From Enhydrobacter aerosaccus (lineage in GTDB: Bacteria; Pseudomonadota; Alphaproteobacteria; Reyranellales; Reyranellaceae), in assembly GCA_903832005.1 (NCBI GenBank), contig CAIKZO010000065.1, forward strand, positions 62,001 to 126,000: a stretch of DNA of 64,000 nt, written 5' to 3'. Below, piece by piece: positions 42,798-51,854 of the stretch (the first letter of the stretch is position 1; each line of letters opens with the position of its first letter). A program made the position numbers and the translations under genes. The notes beneath the pieces were generated by a model. It did no database searches and had not been told where the DNA came from. It was given only the letters and a program-made list of their open reading frames with translations.

Positions 42798-43597
42798 CCC
42801 GCCAACTCCTTCGATCGCCGCGACGCGGCCGCCAGCGCCTTGTCGAACACCGGCTGGATACCATCGGGCGCCATCAGCACCTTCAATGCCTCCGCCGTCG
42901 TCCCACCGGGACTGGTCACGTTGACGCGCAGTTGCGACGCGGGTTCGCTCGACTGGCGCAGCAGCTCGCCGCTGCCCGCCACCGTCGCACGCGCGAGCTG
43001 CATCGCCATCTCGGGCGAGAGGCCGAGCTTGGCCCCTGCCGCCGCCATCGCCTCGACCAGCAGGAAGACATAGGCGGGCCCACTGCCCGACAAAGCGGTC
43101 ACATGATCGATCAGTCCCTCGTCGTCGACCCACAGCGACTGCCCGACCGCTTCGAGCAGTTCGTGGCAACGCTTCTTCTCCGCCTCCGACACGCCCGTCG
43201 ACGCCGTCGACACCGTGATGCCCTGACGCACCGCCGCTGGCGTGTTGGGCATGGCGCGCACGACCTTTGCACCGGCGCCAAGATGACCCGCGAAGTATTT
43301 CAGCGTCTTGCCCGCGGCGATCGACAGGAACACCGAACCCGCCTGGGAACCATCTGCGGCGAAGCGCTTCAGGTCCGGCATCACCCCATCCATGCTCTGC
43401 GGCTTCACCGCCAGCACGACGATCTCGGGCGTCTCTCTCACCTCGCTCGACAAGGCAACGCCACGCACCTTCTTGGGCCGCAGCGCCTCGGCCGGTTCGG
43501 CCACGATCACGTCCGACGCCGCAAGACCGCGCGCCAGCCAGCCATCGAGCATGGCCCCGCCCATCTTCCCGCATCCGACCAGCAACAGCTTCGTCAT
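42794..43597 (-). CDS. proC: Pyrroline-5-carboxylate reductase
   Basis: The product has 267 residues. ProC reduces pyrroline-5-carboxylate to proline with NAD(P)H. Visible are the Rossmann motif LLLVGCGKMGGAMLDGWL at residues 4-21, VVLAVKPQSM, VVRAMPNTPAAVRQG, the catalytic region LIDHVTALSGSGPAYVFLLVEAM and the late VTSPGGTTAEAL. It starts two bases after the enoyl-CoA hydratase stop and overlaps the TetR gene. Confidence 0.95.
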   Translation of the reverse strand: MTKLLLVGCGKMGGAMLDGWLARGLAASDVIVAEPAEALRPKKVRGVALSSEVRETPEIVVLAVKPQSMDGVMPDLKRFAADGSQAGSVFLSIAAGKTLKYFAGHLGAGAKVVRAMPNTPAAVRQGITVSTASTGVSEAEKKRCHELLEAVGQSLWVDDEGLIDHVTALSGSGPAYVFLLVEAMAAAGAKLGLSPEMAMQLARATVAGSGELLRQSSEPASQLRVNVTSPGGTTAEALKVLMAPDGIQPVFDKALAAASRRSKELAG

Positions 43598-43599
43598 GA

Positions 43600-44334
43600 T
43601 CAACGTCCCTTGAACTTCGGTGCGCGCTTCTCGCGGAAGGCGGCACTGCCTTCCTTGCGGTCCTCGCTGTTGGCGATCTTCTCGAGCTTGTAGCGCTCGG
43701 GCACGAAGAACTCGGCGGGGCCCTTGGGCAGGGTCTGGTTGGCGAAGTCGCGCAGGGTGCGGATCACCAGCGGCGCCGACTGCGCGATGAGGCCGGCCAT
43801 GCGGCGCGCTTCCTGGCGCTCTTCGCCCAGCGGCACGACCTTGTTCACGAAGCCCACGTCGTAGGCGCGCTTGGCCGAGATCTCCTCGCCCAGCAGCAAC
43901 AACTCCATCGCAACTTTGTGCGGCATGCGCGAGACGATGCCCGGCATCAGCCCGCCGAACACGCCGACCTTGGCCTCGGGATACATGAACTTGGTGGTGT
44001 CGGCCGAGACCATGAGATCGCAGGTCATGACCAGGCAGATGCCGCCGCCGATCACCCAGCCCTGCGTGGCCGCGATCACCGGTTTGGTGAGCTTGTACGA
44101 AACGTCCGGCACCGCCTTCCACATCGCCGCCGGCGGGTCCTTGAGATCGGCGCCGACGCAGAAGGCCGGCCCGTCGGCCTGCAGCACCGCCACCTGATCG
44201 TCGCCCGTCTCGAAGGCGCGATAGGCCTCGTACAGCCCGTCGCACAGCTCCTGGGTCAGCGCGTTGCGCTTCTCGGGCCGCGCCATGGTGATGGTGGTGA
44301 TGCCTTCGCTCGAGTCGACTTTGACCATACCCAT
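43600..44334 (-). CDS. Enoyl-CoA hydratase/isomerase family protein
   Basis: The ATG at 44334 is preceded by GGAGGAAG and gives 244 residues. It has the crotonase fold: ITTITMARPEKRNALTQEL, PAFCVGADLKD (oxyanion-hole region), GWVIGGGICLVMTCDLMVSA and PEAKVGVFGGLMPGIVSRMPH. Crotonases act on acyl-CoA thioesters by hydration, isomerisation or hydrolysis. The usual catalytic Glu of the second pocket is not clear, so the precise reaction is uncertain. It leads the operon with proC and the TetR gene. Confidence 0.85.
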   Translation of the reverse strand: MGMVKVDSSEGITTITMARPEKRNALTQELCDGLYEAYRAFETGDDQVAVLQADGPAFCVGADLKDPPAAMWKAVPDVSYKLTKPVIAATQGWVIGGGICLVMTCDLMVSADTTKFMYPEAKVGVFGGLMPGIVSRMPHKVAMELLLLGEEISAKRAYDVGFVNKVVPLGEERQEARRMAGLIAQSAPLVIRTLRDFANQTLPKGPAEFFVPERYKLEKIANSEDRKEGSAAFREKRAPKFKGR

Positions 44335-44404
44335 TCTGCTTCCTCCGGCGTTCTTTGACCGGATGCTAGCAGCCGCCCATACTTCGGGCATCAGGAGTCA
44401 CCCC

Positions 44405-44662
44405 ATGCAGACCCGCAATCCTTTCATCGACGACCTCACGAAAATGGCCAACGGCGCGGTCGGCGCGCTCACCGGCATGAAGGGCGAAGTCGAGGCCCGC
44501 GTGCGCGACCAGATCGCCAAGATCCTGGATGGCATGGACATCCCGCGCCGCGACGAATTCGACGCCGTGAAGGCGATGGCCGCCAAGGCGCGCGAGGAGA
44601 ACGAGGAACTGAAAAAGCAGATCGCCGAGCTACAGGCGAAGCTGGGCGGGAACAGTCCTTAA
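44405..44662 (+). CDS. ubiK: UbiK-like accessory protein (BMFP/DUF526 family)
   Basis: The product has 85 residues: an N-terminal amphipathic helix (FIDDLTKMANGAVGALTGMKGEVEARV) and a long C-terminal coiled coil (AREENEELKKQIAELQAKL). This is the BMFP/DUF526 architecture, renamed UbiK for its role as an assembly factor in ubiquinone biosynthesis in Escherichia coli. It diverges from the enoyl-CoA hydratase gene by 70 bases. No other ubiquinone gene is adjacent, although a UbiH-like gene lies at 24173. Confidence 0.85.
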   Translation: MQTRNPFIDDLTKMANGAVGALTGMKGEVEARVRDQIAKILDGMDIPRRDEFDAVKAMAAKAREENEELKKQIAELQAKLGGNSP

Positions 44663-44769
44663 CGCCTCTTTGTCGTCCCGAGCGGACCCTTTGTCCCAGG
44701 ATCCTGGGGCAGCTTCGATACCGATGGCAGAAGGCTTTTAGGCCTTTTGTCCCGGAATCCGCAACCCCC

Positions 44770-44795
44770 TGATATCAATGATATCATTGATATCA
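44770..44795. repeat. Perfect 26 bp palindrome with three GATATC cores
   Basis: Bases 44770-44795 read identically on both strands. The palindrome consists of three overlapping TGATATCA-type units. It ends three bases before the stop codon of the autotransporter on the other strand. No T-run adjoins it, so it is not a typical terminator. It could be a regulator binding site, a cruciform or a small repeat. It is strongly AT-rich relative to its surroundings. Confidence 0.8.
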
Positions 44796-44797
44796 TT

Positions 44798-47700
44798 TCA
44801 CCACGTCAGGCGCAGGCCCGCGAAGAAGCTGTGGCTGGTGGTGCCGCCCTCGAAGTCACCGTCGTAGCGGGCATAGAGGCTGGTGCGGTCGTCGATCATC
44901 GCCGATGCCATCGCGCCCACCACCGCACCGTCGCGCGGCGCGACAGCCCCCTGCGTCGTGAAGCCGAAGGCCGGCGCACCGGCGAAGCTTGCCGTGACGG
45001 GACGGCTTGTGTCAGCGAGTTCATGGCTCCAGCCCGCCTGTAGCTTCACATCGACCTTCGCGAGCGTGGCGCCGACCTGCGCGCCCAGCACCGTGCGCAA
45101 TGAGTTGGTCGTCTGCTGCGCGACGTTGAGGTCGAGCGAGTCGGCACCGGTCTCAGTGAAGGCCGCCTGCGTCGCCGTCGCGCCCTGCAGCCGCGCGAAC
45201 GGCGTGACGAAGGCGTTCGCCGTGCCGCCGATCTCAACCTTGTAGCCGGTCTCGACCAAGCCGAAGAACTGCTCGACCGAGGTGTTGCCTTGCGCCGTGC
45301 GCGCGTTGAGACCGGGGATCAGGATCGGCCGCGTCATCCGGTTCTGCCCATGGGCGTAGCCCGCGAGGCCATCAACATAGAGCGCGCCTTGCGTGTACTG
45401 GCCGTAAAGGCCCATCTGCACCTGGTCGCTGGTGCCCTGGCCCGGCATGCCCGAGGTCCACAGCGTCGAGGTGGAATAGCCCAAGGTCACGCCCGCGGTG
45501 AACTGGGGGTCGAACTTGTAATCCAGTCCGACGGCCGCGCCGCCGAGATTATAAGTCGAGCCGTGCGTGTTGGCGTCGCCGGCGACGGTACCGAGCCCAC
45601 CGAAGCCGCCCATCCACGTGCCCCAGCGCGGTTCGACCTCGCAGGAGAAGTCGCAGGCGTCGTTGGCCGACGACGCGAGCGCGACATGCCCATTGCCGTG
45701 GCCGTGGCCGACCTGCTGGCCGAACGCCGTCATGAAGGCGTTCGCGGCCTGCACGCTGAGCGTGCCGAAGCCGGCGTAGTTCAAGCCCGAAATCCCGTCG
45801 AGCGCGACCGGTCCCTGCGCCGTGGACAGTAGCGACAGCGCGTTCAGCACGGTGTTGAAATCCCCCGTCGCCGTCGGGTTGGCGAGATCGAGCGCATGGC
45901 CCACCGACTTCTGGTTGCCCGTCTGCCCGCCCGCCGCGAAGGCGCTCGACGACTGGAACAGCGTGAGGAAAACGTCGTTCGTGTCGTAGCTCAGCGTCGG
46001 CGTCAGGAACGCCATGTTGCTCGTAACGTCGCCATACGTGCCGGTGACGCCGGTGGTGGCCGTGAGGATCGTGTAGGTCGTCCTGCGCTGATAGGTGCCC
46101 GCATCGGCCATCACCGCGACGGTGCCACCGTTAATCACCGCATTGCCGGTAACGTTGATCTTGTCGCTCAATCCGCCAGGCGTGACTTCTACCGTGTAGG
46201 TCGAGCCCGCGCCCTGCGTGTAGGTGCCCACGATGTTGGTCGTGCCGATGTCCGGGCGGATCGTGCCGTTCACCGTGACGTTGCCGGTGATCGTGCCGGT
46301 GCCCATCAGCGTGCCGCCGCTACCGACGGTGACCGTGCCGGCGAGCGTATTAGTCACCAGGGCAGTGCCGCCGTTCACCGTCAGGTTGACGGTGTCGGCG
46401 CCGCTCAGCGTCAACGTGCCCGTGCCGGTCTTGACCAGCGTGCCGCCGCCGGTGATGGCGCCGCTGACTTCGGTGGAGAGGTTGTTGCTGCCGGTCGTGA
46501 CGGAGACGGGGCCGAACGAGTAGCTGCCCGCTCCCTCGATCGAGCCCACACTGACACCGGTGGCCGTCACGTTCACGCTGCCACCGGCATTGGCGATCAG
46601 GCGGGTGGTCGATACGGTGGCATCGGTGATGTTGAGGATACCGCCGCTGTTGGTCGTGATCGTCGGCACGGCGGAAAGATCGCCTTGAGCGAAGGAGAAG
46701 GTACCTCCGCTGTTGATGATGACCGAACCCGCCAGCGCGCCGACATGCAGTGCCTCGCCGAGCTGCAGGGTGCCGGCGTTGATCGTCGTCGTGCCGCCGT
46801 AGGTATTGGTGCCGTCCAGGATCAGCGTGCCGGCACCCTGCTTGGTAAGGCCACCGGTGCCGCCGATCGCTCCGATGAAGGTCGTGTCGTTGGAGCTGCC
46901 GACGGTCAAGGTGTTCGCACCCAAAGCGACGGTCGTGCCCGAGACGCCGGACAGATCCTTGATCGTAACGCCGCCGGAGGCGCCGGAAACGTCGAAGCCG
47001 GCGCCTGACACAGCAAGGTTCACACCGCTCGAGGCGGCGAGAGAACCGCTGCCGGAGAGAGCGAGCGTACCGCCATTGACCGTCGTAGCTCCGCTGTAAC
47101 TATTTGCGCCGGAGAGCGTCAGCGTGCCGCTTCCTTGCTTGGTGATGCCGCCCGAGCCCTGGACCACGCCCGCGAACGTGGTGCTGTTGCCGGTACCCGC
47201 CGTCAGCGTTTTGCTGCCAAGCGTGACGAACGTGCCCGCGACGCCCGCGAGGTCCTTGATCGTCGTCCCCGAGGTCGTGCTCGAGATATCGAAGGTGGCG
47301 CCGGCGCCGCTGAGAGTGAGGCCGCTCGAGTTCGCGATCGAGCCGGCGGCGCTCAACTGGAGCGTCCCGCCGCTGACGGTTGTCGCGCCGGTATAGGACA
47401 GGGCGCTGGACGTCGAGACGGTAAACGTGCCGCCCGCCAGCGTGAGGCCGCCCGTGCCAGAAATGTCGGCGCCGCCGCCGAACAAGCCGCCGTTGCTCAC
47501 CGTCAGCGTGGCTGTCCCCAGGGTGGCGGCACCGGCGCCGGCGTTGAGTTGCCCGACCGTGTTGTTGAAGTCGTTGAGATCGAGGGTGCTGCCGCTACCG
47601 ATCAGAGTGTAGTTGCTCGATGCGGAAAAGACATTCGTGCCGCCCGCCTGGAGCGTGCCTCCTCCCTCGATATTCGTCTGGTCCGAGTAGGTGTTGGCGC

Positions 47701-50656
47701 CGGTCAAGGTCAGCGTGCCCGTGCCGGCCTTGTCGATCTGGCCGCCGCCGGCGCTGTTGGTGAAGACACCGGCGAAGGTCGTGTTGACGCTCTGGTTGAT
47801 CTGCAGCGTCTTGCCGCCGAGTGCGACCGTCGTGCCCGCCACGCCCGAGAGGTTGCTGATCGCGGTGTTGGTGCCGGAAAGGCCCGAGATGTCGAAAGTG
47901 GCGCCGACGCCCGCGAGGTTGAGGCCGCTCGACGTGGCGATCGAGCCCGAGCCCGTGAGCGCGAGGGTGCCGGCGTTGACGATCGTCGCGCCGGTGTAGG
48001 TGTTGGAATGAGTGAGGGTGAGCGTGCCGCTGCCGGTCTTCGTGAGGCTGCCCGAATTGGCGATCAAGCCGTCGATCTGGAGCGTGCCCGTATCGACCTG
48101 GAACGTGCCGGCGCCGGCCAGGTTGACGACGCGGCTGGTGGTGAAGCCCGCCGTCGTCTCCAGGGTGCCGCCATTCAAGGTCAAGCCGCCCGAGGCGCTG
48201 CCGAGAGGGGCGTCCGACGCAACCTTGACCGTGCCGCCATTGATGTTGAGGACTGCGTAGCTGCTGGTGCCGCTCAACGTCTCCGTACCGGTACCGGTCT
48301 TGGTGAGGTTGCCTGCGCCGGTGATGTTCCCCGAATAGGTCTGATCGGTGTTGTCGCTGCCGAAGATCAGATTGCCATTATTGAAGATACCTCCGGTGCC
48401 CGACAGCGCCGCGGTGGTCAGTACAGTGTCGTTGCTCATCTGCAAGGCCACGCCCGAGCCCTGGAGGCTAAGCGACTTCACCGTCTGGGTGACGTTCAGG
48501 TCGAGCTGGAGGACGCCGCCGTTCACGGTCACGGCCGTCTGCGTGGACAGGGGGGCGTCGAGATTGAGATCGAGCGTGCCGCCGGTGATGGTGGTCGCGC
48601 CGCTGTAGGTGCTGGTGCCGGTGAGGGTGAGCGTGCCGCCCGTCAGCGTCAGGCCGCCGGTGCCGGAGATCGCGCCGTTGTAGGTCCCGCCGCCGCTCAC
48701 CGTCAGCGTGCCCGAGCCCAGGGTGACGCCGCCGGCGCCGTTGAGCCCCGCGATCGTGTTGTTGAAGTTGTTGAAATCCAGCGTGCCGCCGTTGACCGTG
48801 ACGGCGCTCGACGCCGAGAAGGCATTGGCGGCGCCCGCCTGCAGGATGCCGGCGTTGATCGTCGTCGCGCCGCTGTAGGTGTTGGCGCCGGTGAGCGTGA
48901 GCGTGCCGGTACCCTGTTTGGTGAGTCCGCCCCCCGATCCCTGGATCACGCCGCCGAAGGTCGTCGAATTCGACGTGCCCACCGTCAGCGTCTGGCCGCC
49001 GAGAGTGACCGTCGTGCCGGTGACGCCCCTCAGGTCCTGGATGGTGGCGCCCGCCGTGGTGCCCGAGATATCGAAGGTGGCGCCGGTGCCCGCGAGGTTG
49101 AGGCCGCTCGACGTGGCGACCGAGCCCGTGAGCACGAGCGTCGTGCCGGCATTGACGGTGGTGGCGCCGGTGTAGGTGTTGGTGCCGCTGAGAGTCACCT
49201 TGTGGACGCCGCCGCCGCCCTGGAGGATGAGGCCGCCCGTGCCCTGGATCGTGCCGTCGAAGCTCGCCGTGAAGGTCACGTTGTCGGTCAGCGTCTGGGC
49301 CCCGAGATTGGCTACCGCGGTGGCGTTGCCCGATAAGTCGTTGACCGAGGCACCGGACGTCGTGTTCGAGATGTCGAACGTGCCGTTCGCCTGGACAAAG
49401 ACGTTGATCGCCTGCGAGATCGAGCCCGAACCGGAGAGGGCGAGCGTGCCGCCGGCGATCCGCACGCCGCCGGTGAGGGTGCTGATGCCGGTGAGGGTGA
49501 GCGTGCCGGTGCCGATGTTATTTAAGTTGCCGGCGCCGGTGAAGACGTTGGAGAGCGTCTGGGCGGTCGAGGTGTCGATGCCAACAGTGGCGCCGGAATC
49601 GATCTCGATATTGCCGGAGATGCTGCCGCCATTGAGCTTGAGCGTGTTGTTGCCGCCGGTGAAGGTGATGGCGTTGCCGGTCGCGCCGGGGCCGCCGGCC
49701 GTGCCATGCGCCGCCGCGCCCCCGAATCCGGCCGATCCGGCGGAAATCGTGCCGGAATTGATGATGGTGAGAGCCGAGCCGACGATGGCCGCGCCGCCCG
49801 CGCCGCCGTTGCCGCCATTGCCCGAGAGGGCACCGCCATTGCCGCCGTTGCCGCCCGCGCCGCCCTGTATCGAGCCGCTGTTGTTGATCGTCAGGCTGTT
49901 GCCGCTCACGCCCACGCCGCCGGCGGCGCCCATACCGCCGTTGCCGTTGGATAATACGCTGCCGCCCCCGCCGCCCACGCCGCCCGTGAGGCTGAAGCTG
50001 TTGGTCATCGTCGACCCGGACCCGATCGAGAGCGCCGTGCCACCGCCACCGCCCGTGCCGCCGGGGGTGCCGGTGCCGCCGATGCCGCCCGCGCCACCGC
50101 CGAAGCTGCTGCCCGTGGCGAAGGTGGTCGAGGCGCCGATCACGCCGCCGATGCCGCCCGCGCCCCCGCCGCCACCGCCCCCGCCGCCCGAAGCCTGTCC
50201 ACCATTACCGCCGCTGCCGGGGGCGGCGGTGCTGCTGATGGTCGACGTGCCGCTCGTGCTGCCGTTGGCACCGCCACCGCCGCCACCGGCGCCATTGCCG
50301 GGAATGCCCGTTCCACCGGGGGAACCGCTGCCGGCGGCGATGCCCAGAGTCCCGGCGGCGCCGCCGGCTCCGCCCGGACCGCCGCCCTGGCCACCATCGG
50401 CGCCGCTGCCGCCACCGCCGCCGCCGCCCAATCCTATGCCGTTGGCGCCTGTGACGCCGTCAGTGCCGCCCGCCCCGCCACCGGCGCCGCCGCCCGCGCC
50501 GCCATCGGCGAAGGCCGGCCTCTCAAAGGATGTAAGAAGAAAAGGCGTGAGGCAGCTTGCTGCCAACAACACGGTCGCGAGGCGACCGCACACGGAATCA
50601 CTGACAATGTGACGCTGCACCGACGCCCCCAAATGGCTGCCAAGCTTCTCGTCCAA
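44798..50656 (-). CDS. Giant autotransporter (type Va) with PATR passenger repeats
   Basis: The product has 1952 residues. An extended signal segment at about 15-50 ends in FADGG; the start used is a TTG at 50656 with GGAGGTGG close upstream, so the exact start is uncertain. Residues 50-350 are a Gly/Ala/Asn-rich low-complexity region (many GGAGG and GGNGG). From about 350 to 1600 there are many autotransporter-associated beta-strand repeats of the GTGTLTLTGANTYSGATTI type, forming a long beta-helix. The last 290 residues are a 12-strand barrel ending FFAGLRLTW with the terminal aromatic expected for Bam recognition. It is a surface adhesin or biofilm protein; the ligand is unknown. No protease motif was seen. 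Confidence 0.92.
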   Translation of the reverse strand: MDEKLGSHLGASVQRHIVSDSVCGRLATVLLAASCLTPFLLTSFERPAFADGGAGGGAGGGAGGTDGVTGANGIGLGGGGGGGSGADGGQGGGPGGAGGAAGTLGIAAGSGSPGGTGIPGNGAGGGGGGANGSTSGTSTISSTAAPGSGGNGGQASGGGGGGGGGAGGIGGVIGASTTFATGSSFGGGAGGIGGTGTPGGTGGGGGTALSIGSGSTMTNSFSLTGGVGGGGGSVLSNGNGGMGAAGGVGVSGNSLTINNSGSIQGGAGGNGGNGGALSGNGGNGGAGGAAIVGSALTIINSGTISAGSAGFGGAAAHGTAGGPGATGNAITFTGGNNTLKLNGGSISGNIEIDSGATVGIDTSTAQTLSNVFTGAGNLNNIGTGTLTLTGISTLTGGVRIAGGTLALSGSGSISQAINVFVQANGTFDISNTTSGASVNDLSGNATAVANLGAQTLTDNVTFTASFDGTIQGTGGLILQGGGGVHKVTLSGTNTYTGATTVNAGTTLVLTGSVATSSGLNLAGTGATFDISGTTAGATIQDLRGVTGTTVTLGGQTLTVGTSNSTTFGGVIQGSGGGLTKQGTGTLTLTGANTYSGATTINAGILQAGAANAFSASSAVTVNGGTLDFNNFNNTIAGLNGAGGVTLGSGTLTVSGGGTYNGAISGTGGLTLTGGTLTLTGTSTYSGATTITGGTLDLNLDAPLSTQTAVTVNGGVLQLDLNVTQTVKSLSLQGSGVALQMSNDTVLTTAALSGTGGIFNNGNLIFGSDNTDQTYSGNITGAGNLTKTGTGTETLSGTSSYAVLNINGGTVKVASDAPLGSASGGLTLNGGTLETTAGFTTSRVVNLAGAGTFQVDTGTLQIDGLIANSGSLTKTGSGTLTLTHSNTYTGATIVNAGTLALTGSGSIATSSGLNLAGVGATFDISGLSGTNTAISNLSGVAGTTVALGGKTLQINQSVNTTFAGVFTNSAGGGQIDKAGTGTLTLTGANTYSDQTNIEGGGTLQAGGTNVFSASSNYTLIGSGSTLDLNDFNNTVGQLNAGAGAATLGTATLTVSNGGLFGGGADISGTGGLTLAGGTFTVSTSSALSYTGATTVSGGTLQLSAAGSIANSSGLTLSGAGATFDISSTTSGTTIKDLAGVAGTFVTLGSKTLTAGTGNSTTFAGVVQGSGGITKQGSGTLTLSGANSYSGATTVNGGTLALSGSGSLAASSGVNLAVSGAGFDVSGASGGVTIKDLSGVSGTTVALGANTLTVGSSNDTTFIGAIGGTGGLTKQGAGTLILDGTNTYGGTTTINAGTLQLGEALHVGALAGSVIINSGGTFSFAQGDLSAVPTITTNSGGILNITDATVSTTRLIANAGGSVNVTATGVSVGSIEGAGSYSFGPVSVTTGSNNLSTEVSGAITGGGTLVKTGTGTLTLSGADTVNLTVNGGTALVTNTLAGTVTVGSGGTLMGTGTITGNVTVNGTIRPDIGTTNIVGTYTQGAGSTYTVEVTPGGLSDKINVTGNAVINGGTVAVMADAGTYQRRTTYTILTATTGVTGTYGDVTSNMAFLTPTLSYDTNDVFLTLFQSSSAFAAGGQTGNQKSVGHALDLANPTATGDFNTVLNALSLLSTAQGPVALDGISGLNYAGFGTLSVQAANAFMTAFGQQVGHGHGNGHVALASSANDACDFSCEVEPRWGTWMGGFGGLGTVAGDANTHGSTYNLGGAAVGLDYKFDPQFTAGVTLGYSTSTLWTSGMPGQGTSDQVQMGLYGQYTQGALYVDGLAGYAHGQNRMTRPILIPGLNARTAQGNTSVEQFFGLVETGYKVEIGGTANAFVTPFARLQGATATQAAFTETGADSLDLNVAQQTTNSLRTVLGAQVGATLAKVDVKLQAGWSHELADTSRPVTASFAGAPAFGFTTQGAVAPRDGAVVGAMASAMIDDRTSLYARYDGDFEGGTTSHSFFAGLRLTW

Positions 50657-50835
50657 CCACCTCCGGTTGATCTCCCCCCGGTGAGGCTGGTCTCCCCTAT
50701 TGACTGCAAATTTATATTCAACCGCTAAGTCAATGCCAGATCATTTGTAATGCAAAGAGCGATCCTGCCACCGTCGATGACGCCTGCGTCAGATGAAGAG
50801 AGATCCCCACGTCATGGGCGGGCCGGCCTAAATTC

Positions 50836-50873
50836 ATGGCTGGTCGTGCCGCCTTCGAGGTCGCCCTTCGGGG
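50836..50873 (-). pseudogene. Relic of an autotransporter barrel C-terminus
   Basis: Read on the minus strand this short segment encodes KGDLEGGTTSHEF, close to the end of the adjacent autotransporter (GDFEGGTTSHSF). At the DNA level 26 of 32 aligned bases match. The similarity stops after a dozen residues and the expected final strand and aromatic residue are missing. It is probably what remains of a second autotransporter gene or of a duplicated end. Confidence 0.45.
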
Positions 50874-50905
50874 CGCCGCCGCGCCTCGATGAAGCGCGCC
50901 AGCAG

Positions 50906-51823
50906 CTAGAGCGCGCCGACGGACTTCAGATAGAGGTCGCTTGCTTCTTTCGTGAGCGGGCCCGGCGTGCCGCCGGCGATCAGGCGACCGTCGACCTTCG
51001 TGACCGGCGTCACGCCCCCCAAGGTGCCCGTCACGAACGCCTCGTCGGCCGAGTAGACCTGCGCCAGGGTGAAGTCGCATTCCTTCGCGACCTTGCCGGC
51101 CTTGCGCCAGGCGTCGATCACGTTGGCCTGGGTGATGCCCTTGAAGCTGTAGAGGCCGCTCGACGTCCAGATCTCACCGCGGCGCACGATGAAGAAGTTG
51201 GTCGAATTGCATGAGGCCACGAAGCCGCGCGGATCGAGCATCAGCGCCTCGTCGGCGCCGGCCTTGATCGCCTGGATCAGCGCCTGGATCAGGCTGAGCC
51301 GCGAATGCGAGTTGAGGCGCAGGTCGAACTGGTCGGGATTGGTCGTGCGGAAGGTCGAGGTGAAGAGCGTGTAGCCCTTGGCCTTGGCCTCCGGCAGCGG
51401 GGACTTGTACTCGGCCACGATCACGACCGTGGCCTTGCCGACCACGAAGCGCGGGTCCTGGTTCGGCGTCTTCTTGAGGCCGCGCGTCACCATCAGCCGG
51501 ATATGCGCGCCGTCGGTCATGCCGTTCCTGTCGAGCGTATCCTGCACCGCCTTGATCACGCCGGCACGGTCGAGCCCGATGTCGAGGTCGATCGATCCGG
51601 CGCCCTCGAACAGCCGATCCATGTGCGCGTCGAGGCTGATCAACTTGCCCTTCACCAGGCGCAGCCCCTCCCACACGCCGTCGCCAAGCGCGAAGCCTGA
51701 GTCGAAGACCGAGACCATCGCCTTGTCGCGCGGAAAGAAGGCGCCGTTCACAGAGACCAGCACACCGTCGTTGCGGGCGTCGGGCGCGTAGGCCTGGGCA
51801 CTGGCTTGTTCGTTGGTCGTCAT
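50906..51823 (-). CDS. Class IV aminotransferase-like protein
   Basis: The product has 305 residues in the branched-chain/D-amino acid aminotransferase fold. Blocks: VFDSGFALGDGVWEGLRL, HIRLMVTRGLKKTP, GADEALMLDPRGFVASCNSTNFFIV, SFKGITQANVI and DEAFVTGTLGGVTPV. At the place of the PLP Schiff-base lysine the sequence reads RLNSHSRLSLIQAL, with Arg where Lys is expected. Either the alignment hides a displaced Lys (an IKAG follows) or the enzyme has unusual chemistry. Related alphaproteobacterial proteins may share this. It stands alone on the minus strand between the autotransporter and the ABC transporter genes. Confidence 0.8.
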   Translation of the reverse strand: MTTNEQASAQAYAPDARNDGVLVSVNGAFFPRDKAMVSVFDSGFALGDGVWEGLRLVKGKLISLDAHMDRLFEGAGSIDLDIGLDRAGVIKAVQDTLDRNGMTDGAHIRLMVTRGLKKTPNQDPRFVVGKATVVIVAEYKSPLPEAKAKGYTLFTSTFRTTNPDQFDLRLNSHSRLSLIQALIQAIKAGADEALMLDPRGFVASCNSTNFFIVRRGEIWTSSGLYSFKGITQANVIDAWRKAGKVAKECDFTLAQVYSADEAFVTGTLGGVTPVTKVDGRLIAGGTPGPLTKEASDLYLKSVGAL

Positions 51824-51854
51824 TGTCGTTTCCCCAATTAATTCCGTCGTCTAT

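Noticed and set aside
42174..43646. Single 490-codon frame covering the TetR gene and the antisense-like start of proC
   Set aside because: Only the last 207 codons encode a TetR protein; the upstream part is an alternative frame of proC.
44695..44708. CCCAGGATCCTGGG palindrome after ubiK as a terminator
   Set aside because: It is short and has no T-run; it may be chance or a weak structure.
45290..50612. Several long plus-strand frames opposite the autotransporter, including 733- and 478-codon frames
   Set aside because: They mirror the repeat-rich Gly/Thr/Leu codons of the autotransporter and show no independent homology or ribosome sites.
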